Shown piece after piece: positions 22,619 through 31,398 of a stretch of DNA of 64,000 bases. The notes beneath the pieces are model-generated. The model was not told where the DNA came from, made no database searches, and saw only the letters and a list, made by a program, of their open reading frames with translations. Location: the NCBI GenBank assembly GCA_964594235.1, contig CAZQMF010000003.1, positions 1 to 64,000 of the forward strand, written 5' to 3'. The position numbers and the translations under genes are program-made. The DNA is from CAYLHS01 sp964594235 (lineage in GTDB: Bacteria > Actinomycetota > Acidimicrobiia > Spongiisociales > UBA4744). Each line of letters starts with the position of its first letter. Position 1 is the first letter of the stretch.

Positions 22619-24378
22619 TCGATCCAGGCGCGACGGGGCCCCATGCTGGTTGGCGGAGCCTTGGGGATCCAGACCTCGAACGTTGCACCTCCCCCGGGAG
22701 TGTCCTTGATCCTGACCGTTCCCCCGATGGTCGAGCTGAGACCGCGCACGATGGCGAGTCCCAGTCCGGTGCCTCCCTGCCGTCGCGTCGCGGACGGCTC
22801 GAGCTGCGTGAATCGTTCGAACACGCGCTCTCGATCCTGTGCAGGGATGCCGGGCCCATGGTCGATGACCGATACTGTGACAGCGTCCTGGGCCTCGTGC
22901 GCTGTCACCTCGACGGGCGATTCAGGTGCGTAGCGGATGGCATTCTGGACGAGGTTGATCATGATGCGTCTGATGTGTTCGGGATCAGAGATGAGTTCGA
23001 TGGTGGGGCCGGTGACCGTGACACGACTCGAGTCGGGTACCTCCCGTACCGTGTCCTGGAGCAACGGGACGAGATCGATAGCCTCTGTCGCCATAGGCAG
23101 CGCCTTGCCTTCGATCCGGGAGACGATGAGCAGATCCTCGATGAGATAGTTCAGCCGGTTCGCTTGTGATCTCGCAGACTCGAGGAGGTCCTTGGCCATG
23201 TCGCTGTCGCGCGGCAGCTCAGGACGTGCCAAGGTCGCGAGCGAACCGATGATCGACGTCAACGGCGTTCTCAGCTCGTGGCTCACGACCGACACGAAGT
23301 CAGACTTCATCACAGCGAGCTCCTCCATCTTGCGGCTCGTTTCCGCCGCCTCCTGAATCCGTCGAAGCTGTGCGATTGCCAGCGCCGTCGGCGTCGAAAG
23401 TGACACGAGGCGGTCGAGGTCCTGGGCGGTGAACGAGCCTTCGGTCCTGTCAGCGATGACCATCACACCCAGCGCACGATCCTCTACCCGAACGGGGGTC
23501 GCGATCGCGTTGCGGACGCCGAGTTCGCCGAGAAGCCCGTGGTGCTCGGGGTTCTTGTCGAGATCGTTGAAGATCATCGGACGGCCCGAGGTGTAGACGC
23601 GCTCCAGGTCGCCTCCGCCGTGAAGCGGCAGGCGATACCCCTCGACCTCGAGCTGGTGCCCGATCGTCCAGATCGGGCTCAATACGTTCAGGACCGGTCT
23701 GTTCGGATCTTTGAGGAGCAACGCTCCGACCTGGGCGTGGAGATACTGACCGATACGTCCGACAAGCATCGGAAGGGCTTCCTGGACGGTCTCCGCGACC
23801 GAGGTCGCCGTCGAAACCTCATAGAGACGCTCTAGATCCGTCTCTCTCGCCGTGAGGGTATCGAGTCGCTCGGTCGCGAGGGAGTGTTCCCGTCTGAATC
23901 CCTGTATGAGAGCAGCCACCGCAAATGACACGCCGGCGACGGCAACCACGGGAACGATGAGGTTGTGCACAGGCTCACCGTTGGTGATCGCGATGGTCAC
24001 ATAGGAGGCGGCGACGGTCACCGTCACGAATCCGTGCACGGTCAATCCGGCCATGGCCGCAGAGAGCGCGACGATGGCGAGATCTGCGGCGAGGACCGTC
24101 GGCTCGAGCCTGGGAATCGTTCCGACAGCGGTCAACATCGCGATGAACACTGCGAACAGCAACGTCAGCATGACCAGTCCGATTGGCCGGTCCAGCAGCG
24201 AGGTCCAGCGCACGAGCAACAGCAGTAGCAGCGTGGCACCGGTCGCGAGAGCTGTGCCCCATACTCGGAGATCCCCGACCACCTCATCGAAGTAGGCCGT
24301 GATGAGGATGCCGATGGTCAACAGGATCATGATGCGCACGCCGAGCAGCGCTGTCTGTTGGTCGATCGGGCGCTTCAC
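22582..24378 (-). CDS. Membrane sensor histidine kinase with GAF domain
   Basis: The protein has 598 residues from GTG 24378. The first 170 hold about six hydrophobic segments; a helical linker leads to a GAF domain near residues 210-345 (GALLLKD, GVRNAIATPVRVEDRALGVMVIADR). The kinase core follows: His in VSHELRTPLTSI, N-box MINLVQNAIRYAP, G1 DHGPGIP, F-box FERFTQLEP and G2 GGTGLGLAIV. No receiver is attached and no response regulator gene is adjacent. It is divergent from the hydrolase at 24445, with CATACT placed 7 bases before the GTG. The last 37 bases overlap the end of the reductase gene. Confidence 0.9.
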   Translation of the reverse strand: MKRPIDQQTALLGVRIMILLTIGILITAYFDEVVGDLRVWGTALATGATLLLLLLVRWTSLLDRPIGLVMLTLLFAVFIAMLTAVGTIPRLEPTVLAADLAIVALSAAMAGLTVHGFVTVTVAASYVTIAITNGEPVHNLIVPVVAVAGVSFAVAALIQGFRREHSLATERLDTLTARETDLERLYEVSTATSVAETVQEALPMLVGRIGQYLHAQVGALLLKDPNRPVLNVLSPIWTIGHQLEVEGYRLPLHGGGDLERVYTSGRPMIFNDLDKNPEHHGLLGELGVRNAIATPVRVEDRALGVMVIADRTEGSFTAQDLDRLVSLSTPTALAIAQLRRIQEAAETSRKMEELAVMKSDFVSVVSHELRTPLTSIIGSLATLARPELPRDSDMAKDLLESARSQANRLNYLIEDLLIVSRIEGKALPMATEAIDLVPLLQDTVREVPDSSRVTVTGPTIELISDPEHIRRIMINLVQNAIRYAPESPVEVTAHEAQDAVTVSVIDHGPGIPAQDRERVFERFTQLEPSATRRQGGTGLGLAIVRGLSSTIGGTVRIKDTPGGGATFEVWIPKAPPTSMGPRRAWIDQSSGGTANAIE

Positions 24379-24444
24379 AGACTCAAGTATGGTCGGTGAT
24401 CGCAGGGGCGGCGGTAATCTCCCTGGAGCGATCGGGACGGACAT

Positions 24445-25155
24445 GTGGCGTTGACAACCATTGCCGGCCTGTTCGGGGAACGTTACGGAGAAGGTGCCCC
24501 GGGCGTGCTGGCGCTGCACGGATGGGGACGTGACCACACGGATTTCACAGCCGTGCTCGACGGTATCCCTTCGATCGCGATCGACCTGCCGGGATTCGGC
24601 GCGTCTCCCGCCCCTTCGACTCCGATGGGATCGGAGGGGTATGCCGACGCTGTCATCCCTGTCATCGAAGGCTTCGTTCAGCCGCCGATCGTTGTCGGGC
24701 ACTCATTCGGCGGGAGGGTGGCCGCCCAGCTCGCCTCGAGAAGGCTGGTGTCCGGAGTCCTACTGATCGGCACGCCACTGCTGCGAATCGCGCCGCGGCG
24801 GCGCTTACCGATGGGCTATCTATTGACCAAGCGATTTCGGTTCCTCCTCGGCGAAGAACGGCTTGAACGCGCACGCAGACACTACGGATCGGCGGACTAC
24901 CGTGCGGCGGGCGGCGTCATGCGCGATGTGCTGGTGATGGTCGTCAACGAGAGCTATGAACACGTCCTGCCCACGATCGAATGTCCGACTCGTCTGCTCT
25001 GGGGTGCGAGAGACACCGAAGTCCCCGTGTCCATTGCAGAAGCGGCGCTCGATCTCATGCCGAGAGCTCGACTCCGTGTCCTTCCCGATGTCGGACACCA
25101 TGTTCCATCACTAGTCCCCGACGCCGTCCGGGCGGAGCTTCTGGAGATGTTGTGA
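24445..25155 (+). CDS. Alpha/beta hydrolase
   Basis: The protein has 236 residues with a compact alpha/beta-hydrolase fold: oxyanion strand LALHGWGRDHTDF, nucleophile elbow VVGHSFGGRVAAQ with catalytic Ser, acid in LLWGARDTEVP and His in LPDVGHHVPS, a complete triad. The substrate is unknown; the small cap region resembles esterases and carboxylester hydrolases such as BioH or MenH. It starts with GTG 24445 and overlaps the following Mur ligase gene by four bases (GTGA), so it belongs to the same operon as the peptidoglycan-precursor enzymes. Confidence 0.85.
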   Translation: MALTTIAGLFGERYGEGAPGVLALHGWGRDHTDFTAVLDGIPSIAIDLPGFGASPAPSTPMGSEGYADAVIPVIEGFVQPPIVVGHSFGGRVAAQLASRRLVSGVLLIGTPLLRIAPRRRLPMGYLLTKRFRFLLGEERLERARRHYGSADYRAAGGVMRDVLVMVVNESYEHVLPTIECPTRLLWGARDTEVPVSIAEAALDLMPRARLRVLPDVGHHVPSLVPDAVRAELLEML

Positions 25156-26648
25156 CGGTTGTGACACTCGTAGTCTTGGCCGGACTGGCCGCTGCATGGG
25201 CCGCCTCCATGGTCCGCTGGGCGCGGGTCGCGCAACGCGAGCACTACCTAGGAGGAGCCGTGAGTCGATTCGCACTCCGATGGTGGACGTCGTCATCCCT
25301 GAATGTCGCCGGGTGGGTGGTGGCACTCGGCGGTACTGCCGCCGCTTTCGTGGAACCGCTGTGGGCGCTGCTTCCCGCGGCGGTATTCGCGGTCGGGCCC
25401 GGCAGGCTCGGTCTTCGTGGTCGGTCCTCGCGACTCGCGTGGACACCAAGAGTCCGGCGCGTCGCCGTCGCGGTCCTCGTGCTCGGGATGATTCCGCTCC
25501 TGATCACAAACAGGGCCGTGCCCACGCTGGCAATCGAGGTGCTGGGACTTCCGTTGGTCATCGACGTAGCGCTTTGGATGTTGGGACCACTCGAGCGGAG
25601 ACTCAGCAAGAGGTTCGTGGACGATGCGACCCGCCGCCTCAGGGCCGCCTCGCCGAAGATCGTCGCGATCACCGGGTCCTATGGCAAGACGACGACGAAG
25701 GGGTACGTGGGCCACCTCCTGCGACGCACCGCCGATGTCGTGGTCAGTCCGGCGAGCTTCAACAACAGGCTCGGGCTCGCCAGATCGATCAACGAACAGG
25801 TCACGAGCGGAACCCAGGTGTTCGTCGCAGAGATGGGGACCTACGGTCCGGGTGAGATCCGCGACATGTGTTCGTGGATTCCTCCGACGGTGTCGGTCAT
25901 CACTGCGATCGGACCGGTCCACCTCGAGCGGTTCGGAAGTCTCGACGCGGTGGCGGCAGCCAAATCTGAGATCGTCGACGATGCCGAGACACTCGTTCTC
26001 AACGTCGACTACCCGAGCCTGCAGGAGCTCGCCGATCGTGAGCGGAGTCGGCGGACGGTGATCCGCTGCTCGACAGCCGACTCCGATGTCGACGTGCACG
26101 TGGACACCGACGGCACCGTGTTCGTCCACGGCAAGGCAATCGGTTCCGTGCTCGACCCCGACATGTTCGCCGGAAACGTTGCGTGTGCGGTGGGTGTCGC
26201 CCTGGCGCTGGGCGCTACTCCCGACGAAGCCGACCTCTCCTCCCTGGCGCGCCCTCCGCACAGGCTCCAGATGGGCACGACCGATGCTGGGGTGGTGGTG
26301 ATCGACGATACGTACAACGCGAACCCCGCTGGTGCACGGGCCGCCCTCGCGGCACTGTCGCGCCGTGGTTCGGGCCGCCGGGTCGTTGTCACTCCTGGCA
26401 TGATCGAACTCGGCCCGCGCCAGTACGAGGAGAACTCGGCATTCGCAGCGAAGGCCGCCGAGGTCGCCACCGACCTGGTGATCGTGGGCAGGACGAACCG
26501 GCGGGCGCTCCTGGAAGGCGCTGCCGGAGGCCGTGTCTCCGTTAACGTGGTGGACTCCCGGGACGAGGCGGTTGCGTGGGTGCGTTCGACCCTCGAATCC
26601 GGGGATGTGGTCGTGTACGAGAACGACCTGCCTGATCACTATCCATGA
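25152..26648 (+). CDS. Membrane-anchored Mur ligase family protein (MurF-like)
   Basis: The protein has 498 residues. The C-terminal 350 are a Mur ligase: ATP loop ITGSYGKTTTKG near residue 173, then EMGTYGPGEI, IGPVHLERFGS, a VIDDTYNANPAGARAAL block typical of MurF, and C-terminal PGMIELGPRQYEEN. The N-terminal 150 residues are not the usual MurF UDP-binding domain but three or four hydrophobic segments (3-20, 39-72, 91-108, 115-132). By its motifs and its neighbour it probably adds a D-Ala-D-Ala unit or a related amide to a membrane-bound precursor, but the missing nucleotide-sugar domain makes the exact substrate uncertain. GTG 25152 overlaps the hydrolase stop. Confidence 0.8.
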   Translation: MTVVTLVVLAGLAAAWAASMVRWARVAQREHYLGGAVSRFALRWWTSSSLNVAGWVVALGGTAAAFVEPLWALLPAAVFAVGPGRLGLRGRSSRLAWTPRVRRVAVAVLVLGMIPLLITNRAVPTLAIEVLGLPLVIDVALWMLGPLERRLSKRFVDDATRRLRAASPKIVAITGSYGKTTTKGYVGHLLRRTADVVVSPASFNNRLGLARSINEQVTSGTQVFVAEMGTYGPGEIRDMCSWIPPTVSVITAIGPVHLERFGSLDAVAAAKSEIVDDAETLVLNVDYPSLQELADRERSRRTVIRCSTADSDVDVHVDTDGTVFVHGKAIGSVLDPDMFAGNVACAVGVALALGATPDEADLSSLARPPHRLQMGTTDAGVVVIDDTYNANPAGARAALAALSRRGSGRRVVVTPGMIELGPRQYEENSAFAAKAAEVATDLVIVGRTNRRALLEGAAGGRVSVNVVDSRDEAVAWVRSTLESGDVVVYENDLPDHYP

Positions 26649-26659
26649 GGAGCGAGACG

Positions 26660-27748
26660 ATGAGCAAACCGGGAGTCGTGTTCGGTGGTCCTTCGCCCGA
26701 GCACGACATCAGCATTCTCACCGGGCTTCAGGTCTGTCGAACCTTGCTCGACATGGGTGGGAGTGTGGAGGCGATCTACTGGGCGAAGAGTGGATCGTGG
26801 TTCTCGGTCAGTCCGGCGCTCGAAGCGGCCGACTTCGCAGACGGAGTCCCGCGCAAGGCGACACCGCTGCGATTGGTCGCCGAACCCGGCGCCGGGTTCA
26901 TGGAGAAGAGGAAGCCCCTCGATGTCTCCCCGGTGGTCGTCTGCTGTCACGGTGCTCCAGGTGAAGATGGGACCCTGCAAGGAGCGCTCGATCTCGCAGG
27001 GATCCGGTACACGGGCCCCGGGGCCGCCGGCTCGGCACTCGGGATGGACAAGCTCGCGTTCGGAGCCGTTGTGGAGCAGGCCGGGCTCCCGTCGGTTCCT
27101 CGTCGCCGTCTCACTCCCGACATGCAGTGGGACGTCCCTGCGCCATATATCGTCAAGCCCCGTTTCGGTGGCTCGTCGATTGGCATAGAGGTCGTCGATG
27201 GTATGGACACCGCGCTGGCGCTCGCGACCTCATCGGTACACCTTCAAGACGGAGCCGTCATTGAGCCGTTCCTCGAAGGGAGCAGGGACTACAACATCGC
27301 CGTACGCACGTTCCCCGAGCTTCAACTCAGCGCCATCGAAGCTCCAGTCCGGGCGGCGAGTGCCGGCTCGATCTACAGCTACGAACAGAAATACCTGAGC
27401 GGGGGCGGACTCGAAGGGTCGGCCCGTGAGTTGCCGGCGATCCTGCCTTCGGATGTCGAGACACGGATCCGTCAGGCGGCCAGAACGGTCGCTGAGCTGA
27501 TTGGGCTTCGGTCCATCGCCAGAGTCGACTTCCTGGTTCGTGGCGAGGACATATGGGTCAACGAGATCAACACGATCCCAGGGAGCCTTGCCGCCTACCT
27601 GTGGATCGATCCCCCGATCAGCCGACGTGATCTCATCGCGGACATCATCGCCGAGGCCGAGAATCGGCCAATCCGCCGGTTCACGACCGCCGGATCGGAT
27701 GGGACGGCACTACGCAGCGCCGGCACGATCGCCGCAAAGCTCGGTTGA
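26660..27748 (+). CDS. ddl: D-alanine--D-alanine ligase
   Basis: The protein has 362 residues of the ATP-grasp ligase that makes D-Ala-D-Ala for peptidoglycan. Readable blocks: VVFGGPSPEHDISILTG at the N-terminus, HGAPGEDGTLQG, YTGPGAAGSALGMDK, the ATP-binding VKPRFGGSSIGIEVV, and metal ligands in ARVDFLVRGEDIWVNEINTIPG. ATG 26660 has GAGGAG 8-13 bases upstream; the ATG at 26645 overlapping the previous stop lacks its own site. It lies 11 bases downstream of the membrane Mur ligase, so the two probably act on the same pathway. The stop is immediately followed by the convergent RAM-domain gene. Confidence 0.93.
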   Translation: MSKPGVVFGGPSPEHDISILTGLQVCRTLLDMGGSVEAIYWAKSGSWFSVSPALEAADFADGVPRKATPLRLVAEPGAGFMEKRKPLDVSPVVVCCHGAPGEDGTLQGALDLAGIRYTGPGAAGSALGMDKLAFGAVVEQAGLPSVPRRRLTPDMQWDVPAPYIVKPRFGGSSIGIEVVDGMDTALALATSSVHLQDGAVIEPFLEGSRDYNIAVRTFPELQLSAIEAPVRAASAGSIYSYEQKYLSGGGLEGSARELPAILPSDVETRIRQAARTVAELIGLRSIARVDFLVRGEDIWVNEINTIPGSLAAYLWIDPPISRRDLIADIIAEAENRPIRRFTTAGSDGTALRSAGTIAAKLG

Positions 27749-27982
27749 CTACAGGTTGACGATCGGGCAGGTGAGCGTCCTCGTGATGCCTTCGATCGAC
27801 TGGATGCGTGCGACAACGAGCTTGCCGAGTTGATCGACCGTCTCCGCAGACGCCTTCACGATGACGTCGTACGGTCCGGTGACGTCGTCGGCCTGTTCCA
27901 CGCCTTGGATGCGGCGGGCTTCTTCGGCCACCTGAGCGGCCTTGCCCACCTCGGTCTGGATCAACACGTACGCCTGCACCAC
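27749..27982 (-). CDS. Stand-alone Lrp/AsnC ligand-binding (RAM) domain
   Basis: The protein has 77 residues, the length of the effector domain alone, without the N-terminal helix-turn-helix. The sequence AYVLIQTEVGKAAQVAEEA, then DDVTGPYDVIVKASAE and the last strand ITRTLTCPIVNL follow the RAM fold closely. Such single-domain members occur widely in actinobacteria and archaea and probably bind amino acids and modulate partner proteins; no DNA binding is expected. Stop codon is directly adjacent to the ddl stop. Confidence 0.88.
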   Translation of the reverse strand: MVQAYVLIQTEVGKAAQVAEEARRIQGVEQADDVTGPYDVIVKASAETVDQLGKLVVARIQSIEGITRTLTCPIVNL

Positions 27983-28048
27983 CGGTACCTCCTCGAGGGG
28001 TGTCGTTGAAGGGATGATACCTCAGGAGACCTTGGTCTCGCCGGAGAA

Positions 28049-28258
28049 TCACGTACCTTCGGAGCCCACTCTCAATCGACGGGCCACCGGTTCGGTGCCT
28101 CCTTCTATGTCGAACACGATGCGTTGTCCCTGACGGAGCGTCCTGAAGATGCTTCCCTCGAGCGATTCGGTGTCGAGCCGTACTTCCCGCCGATCGCCGT
28201 CGGACACCACGATGCCGAATCCTGTCGAAGGATCGAAGAGCTTGACGACACCTTGCAT
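28049..28258 (-). CDS. Cold-shock-domain-like protein
   Basis: The protein has 69 residues, the size of CspA. It opens with GVVKLFDPSTGFGIVV, matching the RNP1-containing beta-hairpin (in Csp usually KWFNxxKGFGFI) although the Lys-Gly is replaced by Ser-Thr, and the RNP2 region VFVHxSAI is diverged to VRLDTESLEG. It ends with a strand pair like QRIVFDIEGGTEPVARRLRV. Nucleic-acid binding is likely but with altered aromatic contacts. ATG 28258 is preceded by TAGACT ending 8 bases upstream and has no clear ribosome binding site. Confidence 0.7.
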   Translation of the reverse strand: MQGVVKLFDPSTGFGIVVSDGDRREVRLDTESLEGSIFRTLRQGQRIVFDIEGGTEPVARRLRVGSEGT

Positions 28259-28356
28259 GGGCGGTGAGTCTAGCGGGAGAGAAGGTCACAGCTCACAGCC
28301 GACAGCTGACGGCTGGAGATTGACGGTTCCCGGGTTTCGGTCGTCTCGGCAAGAGG

Positions 28357-28377
28357 AGTCGCCGTGTCGTGGCGACT
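28357..28377. other. Perfect 7-bp hairpin between rpmB and cold-shock gene
   Basis: AGTCGCC, loop GTGTCGT, GGCGACT. It lies in a 179-base spacer (28259-28437) that also has imperfect CAGCTGACGGCTGG-like repeats (near 28300, 28397 and 28425). The hairpin may end the rpmB transcript, although no T-run is visible on the minus strand. Confidence 0.4.
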
Positions 28378-28437
28378 GAGGTCGCGTTCTCACCGACGGC
28401 TGATGACTGGAGGCTGAAAGCCGGCTGCTGGAGGCTG

Positions 28438-28626
28438 CTACGCCTTCTCGACCTTGCCGGCCTTCAAGCAGGAAGTGCACACTCTTGCACGCCGGGTGTT
28501 CGACCCATGGCGGACGCGCACGCGCTGAATATTCGGAACCCAGCGTCGGCTGGACCGCTTGTGCGAGAAGCTCACTTGCTTCCCGAACCAGGGCTCTTTT
28601 CCACAGACTTCACAGCGATAGGACAT
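28438..28626 (-). CDS. rpmB: 50S ribosomal protein L28
   Basis: The protein has 62 residues, the normal length. It starts MSYRCEVCGKEPWFGKQVSFSHK and contains RRWVPNIQRVRV, both diagnostic of L28. Two Cys pairs (CEVCG and VCTSC) make this the zinc-binding form. ATG 28626 follows AGGAGG. It lies divergently upstream of recG, a conserved neighbourhood in many bacteria although the usual DAK-phosphatase gene between them is absent here. Confidence 0.95.
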   Translation of the reverse strand: MSYRCEVCGKEPWFGKQVSFSHKRSSRRWVPNIQRVRVRHGSNTRRARVCTSCLKAGKVEKA

Positions 28627-28683
28627 GCGACCTCCTAGGGCCGGGGAGCGAGATTAGCACCTGGGCCGACAGAGGAGGAATCG

Positions 28684-28718
28684 TATACTCGCCTCCGGTC
28701 ATGGACATCCCCACGTGA
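28684..28718 (+). promoter_or_regulatory. recG promoter -10 and five-codon leader frame
   Basis: TATACT at 28684-28689 is a good -10 hexamer. ATG 28701 opens a five-codon frame (MDIPT) whose TGA at 28716-28718 overlaps the GTG start of recG in a GTGA junction, the same coupling used between full genes here. It may be a mini-cistron that delivers ribosomes to recG. Confidence 0.35.
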
Positions 28719-30862
28719 GCAGCATCGCACACCTCTCGACGATTCCGATCGATCGTGTGAAGCACCTGTCCGGCGCGCGCGCCGGCAAGCTACGCAAAGC
28801 CGGTATCGAGACCGTCACCGACCTGTTGCAGCACGTTCCACGGCGCTACATCGACCGATCCCACATTGCCTCACTGTCGAACACTCCGCTCGGGGTCGAG
28901 GTGACGATCATCGGAGAGGTGCGTTCGTTGAGTGTCAGACGGCCCCGGGGCAATCTGATGATCATCGAGGCCGTCATAACGGACGGCAATGGCACTCTCA
29001 AGGGGGTGTGGTTCAACCAGCGGTTCAGACAGCAGCAACTCGCCGAAGGTTCGGAGGTTGCTTTGTCGGGGAAGGTGGAGTCGTTCCATGGATCGCTCCA
29101 GATGAAGAGCCCTGATGTCGATCTCCTCCGCTCGAAGAGTGAGCATCTCGTAACGGGCCGCGTCGTTCCTGTCTACCCGACTGTTGGTGGTGTTTCATCC
29201 GGTCATATCCGCAGGGGAATGCACAATGCACTGCTTCGATCACGACCGGTGACCGATCCGATTCCGAGAGACATGATCGAGCGGCTCGATCTGGTCGATC
29301 GAGACACGGCATACGCGGATATCCACTTTCCCGACGCTCCCGAGCAAGCAGTGCCTGCCCGGCGCCGGCTCGTGTTCGACGAACTGTTCCGTCTCGAAGT
29401 CGCCCTCGCACTGTCGAAGCGGAAGATGATCGAGGAGTCGGTTGGCATCGCCCATGCTCCGGACGACAGTCTCGTGCCGCCGTTCGTCGAGGGGCTCCCT
29501 TTCGGGCTGACAGGGGCTCAGGAGAGGGCCATCGATGAGATCGGCAGGGATCTCCGATCACCCCATCCGATGCACAGGCTCCTTCTCGGCGAGGTGGGGT
29601 CCGGAAAGACGGTCGTCGCGATCGCGACACTTCTCGCCGGGGTGGAGGGCGGATACCAAGGGGCCGTGATGGCACCGACGGAAGTTCTCGCGAACCAGCA
29701 CTATTTCTCAATCACCGATCTGTTGGAACGTTCGGGGTTGGCTCCACCCACGGATGATCGCCCGAACCTGTTCTCGTCTGGGGGCGATGGGGTGAGAGTC
29801 GCACTGCTCACCTCGGCCTCTGCAGAGGTGAACTTCCGTCCCGAGACGAGCAGAGAAGATGTACTCGGCCTTGTTTCCAACGGCGAGGTCGACCTCGTGG
29901 TGGGAACCCACGCGTTGATCCAAGAAGGCGTTCACTTCGCAGCGTTGGGTATCGCGGTGATCGATGAACAGCACCGTTTCGGCGTCCACCAGCGCGTCAG
30001 CCTCAAAGAGAAAGCCGAAACGGTCGACCCCGATCTCCTCATCATGACCGCGACCCCCATCCCGAGAACCTTGTCGATGACCTTGTATGGCGATCTCGAC
30101 GTGTCCATGCTCGACGAGATGCCACCGGGTCGTCCCGAGGTGCGTACATTCGCGGTGGCCCCCGGTGATCTGGAGGGGGTGTATGGAAAGATCCGCGACG
30201 AGGCAACCGCTGGTCACCAGACATTCGTCGTGTGTCCGCTCGTCGAAGAGAGTCCGAAGATCGAGGCCGCGTCCGCGACCGCGGAGTACGAGCGTTTCCA
30301 GGGGCTCTTCCCCGAGTTGAGGATCGGCCTGTTGCATGGACAGATGCGCTCGGTGGACAAGCGAGAGGTGATGGAACGGCTCCGAAGCGCCGATCTGGAC
30401 GTGCTCGTGTGCACAACGGTGATCGAGGTCGGCATCGACATCCCCAACTCGACGGTCATGATGATCGAGGATGCCGACCGGTTCGGGTTGAGTCAGCTCC
30501 ACCAGTTGCGGGGTAGGCTCGCACGGCACACCGGCCCCAATTGGTGCTACCTGGTTGCCGATCCGGCTACGGATGAAGGCAAGGCGAGGATCGATGCGAT
30601 GGTCCGAACCGACGATGGGTTCGAACTCGCGGAGATCGACCTCGCCATCAGGGGGCAGGGAACGGTGTTCGGTGCCCGTCAGTCGGGGCTCACCGACCTT
30701 CAGCTCTCCGACATCCTTCGAGACACGGATGAACTGATTGCCGCGAGGAGGGAGGCATTCGCTCTCGTCGACCAGGATCCGCATCTCCGGCATCATCGCG
30801 AGATCCGCGAGGAGGTCCGGGCGCTGCTCGGCGACGAGGTGGAGTGGTTGTTTCGATCATGA
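28715..30862 (+). CDS. recG: ATP-dependent DNA helicase RecG
   Basis: The protein has 715 residues, a branch-migration helicase that remodels stalled forks and Holliday junctions. An N-terminal wedge/OB-fold region (about 1-180, with VTIIGEVRSLSVRRPRGN) is followed by SF2 motifs: Walker A LLGEVGSGKTVVA, motif II VIDEQHRFGV (DEQH), motif III TATPIPRT, motif V TTVIEVGIDIPN and motif VI HQLRGRLARH. GTG 28715 is the only start giving the expected N-terminus. The stop overlaps the rsmD ATG (ATGA). It heads a co-directional cluster running to cdd. Confidence 0.95.
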   Translation: MSSIAHLSTIPIDRVKHLSGARAGKLRKAGIETVTDLLQHVPRRYIDRSHIASLSNTPLGVEVTIIGEVRSLSVRRPRGNLMIIEAVITDGNGTLKGVWFNQRFRQQQLAEGSEVALSGKVESFHGSLQMKSPDVDLLRSKSEHLVTGRVVPVYPTVGGVSSGHIRRGMHNALLRSRPVTDPIPRDMIERLDLVDRDTAYADIHFPDAPEQAVPARRRLVFDELFRLEVALALSKRKMIEESVGIAHAPDDSLVPPFVEGLPFGLTGAQERAIDEIGRDLRSPHPMHRLLLGEVGSGKTVVAIATLLAGVEGGYQGAVMAPTEVLANQHYFSITDLLERSGLAPPTDDRPNLFSSGGDGVRVALLTSASAEVNFRPETSREDVLGLVSNGEVDLVVGTHALIQEGVHFAALGIAVIDEQHRFGVHQRVSLKEKAETVDPDLLIMTATPIPRTLSMTLYGDLDVSMLDEMPPGRPEVRTFAVAPGDLEGVYGKIRDEATAGHQTFVVCPLVEESPKIEAASATAEYERFQGLFPELRIGLLHGQMRSVDKREVMERLRSADLDVLVCTTVIEVGIDIPNSTVMMIEDADRFGLSQLHQLRGRLARHTGPNWCYLVADPATDEGKARIDAMVRTDDGFELAEIDLAIRGQGTVFGARQSGLTDLQLSDILRDTDELIAARREAFALVDQDPHLRHHREIREEVRALLGDEVEWLFRS

Positions 30863-31398
30863 GGATCATCGCCGGCATCGCGAAAGGACGTCGACTCGTC
30901 GGACCGGAAGGAGTGGGCACACGTCCAATGACCGATAGGGCTCGGGAGGCCCTGTTCTCGTCTCTGGGAGACACCGTCGTTGGGGCCGGCGTGCTCGATC
31001 TGTTCGCAGGGTCGGGTTCGATCGGCCTCGAAGCGCTGAGCCGTGGTGCGGCATCAGTGGTGTTCGTTGAGCGTGGTAGGGCCGCCTTGCGAGCACTCAG
31101 ACGCAACATCGATCGTGTGGGCCTCGGCGGAGAGGTCATCGCAACGGATGTAGAGCGCTACCTCGAGGGCTCCGATGCGGCGATAGATCTTGCGTTCGTT
31201 GACCCGCCCTATGCCCTGTCGCTAGCGTCAGTCCAAAGCGTGTTGAGGAAACTCATCCCCAGACTGAACACCGGCGCCGAAGTCGTGGTACACCGGCGTG
31301 CGGGGACCGAGAACCCCGCGGTGGACGGCCTCGAACTGATCGACCTGCGCAGGTACGGGGACACGGTACTGTGGCGCTTCAGGAAGGAGGGCGCGTGA
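30859..31398 (+). CDS. rsmD: 16S rRNA (guanine966-N2)-methyltransferase RsmD
   Basis: The protein has 179 residues. It begins MRIIAGIAKGRRLVGP, then TRPMTDRAREALFSSL, SAM-binding VLDLFAGSGSIGLEALSRGA and the catalytic FVDPPYAL, all in the standard order. ATG 30859 overlaps the recG stop by four bases; coaD in turn overlaps this stop. The rsmD-coaD pairing is widely conserved. Confidence 0.95.
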   Translation: MRIIAGIAKGRRLVGPEGVGTRPMTDRAREALFSSLGDTVVGAGVLDLFAGSGSIGLEALSRGAASVVFVERGRAALRALRRNIDRVGLGGEVIATDVERYLEGSDAAIDLAFVDPPYALSLASVQSVLRKLIPRLNTGAEVVVHRRAGTENPAVDGLELIDLRRYGDTVLWRFRKEGA

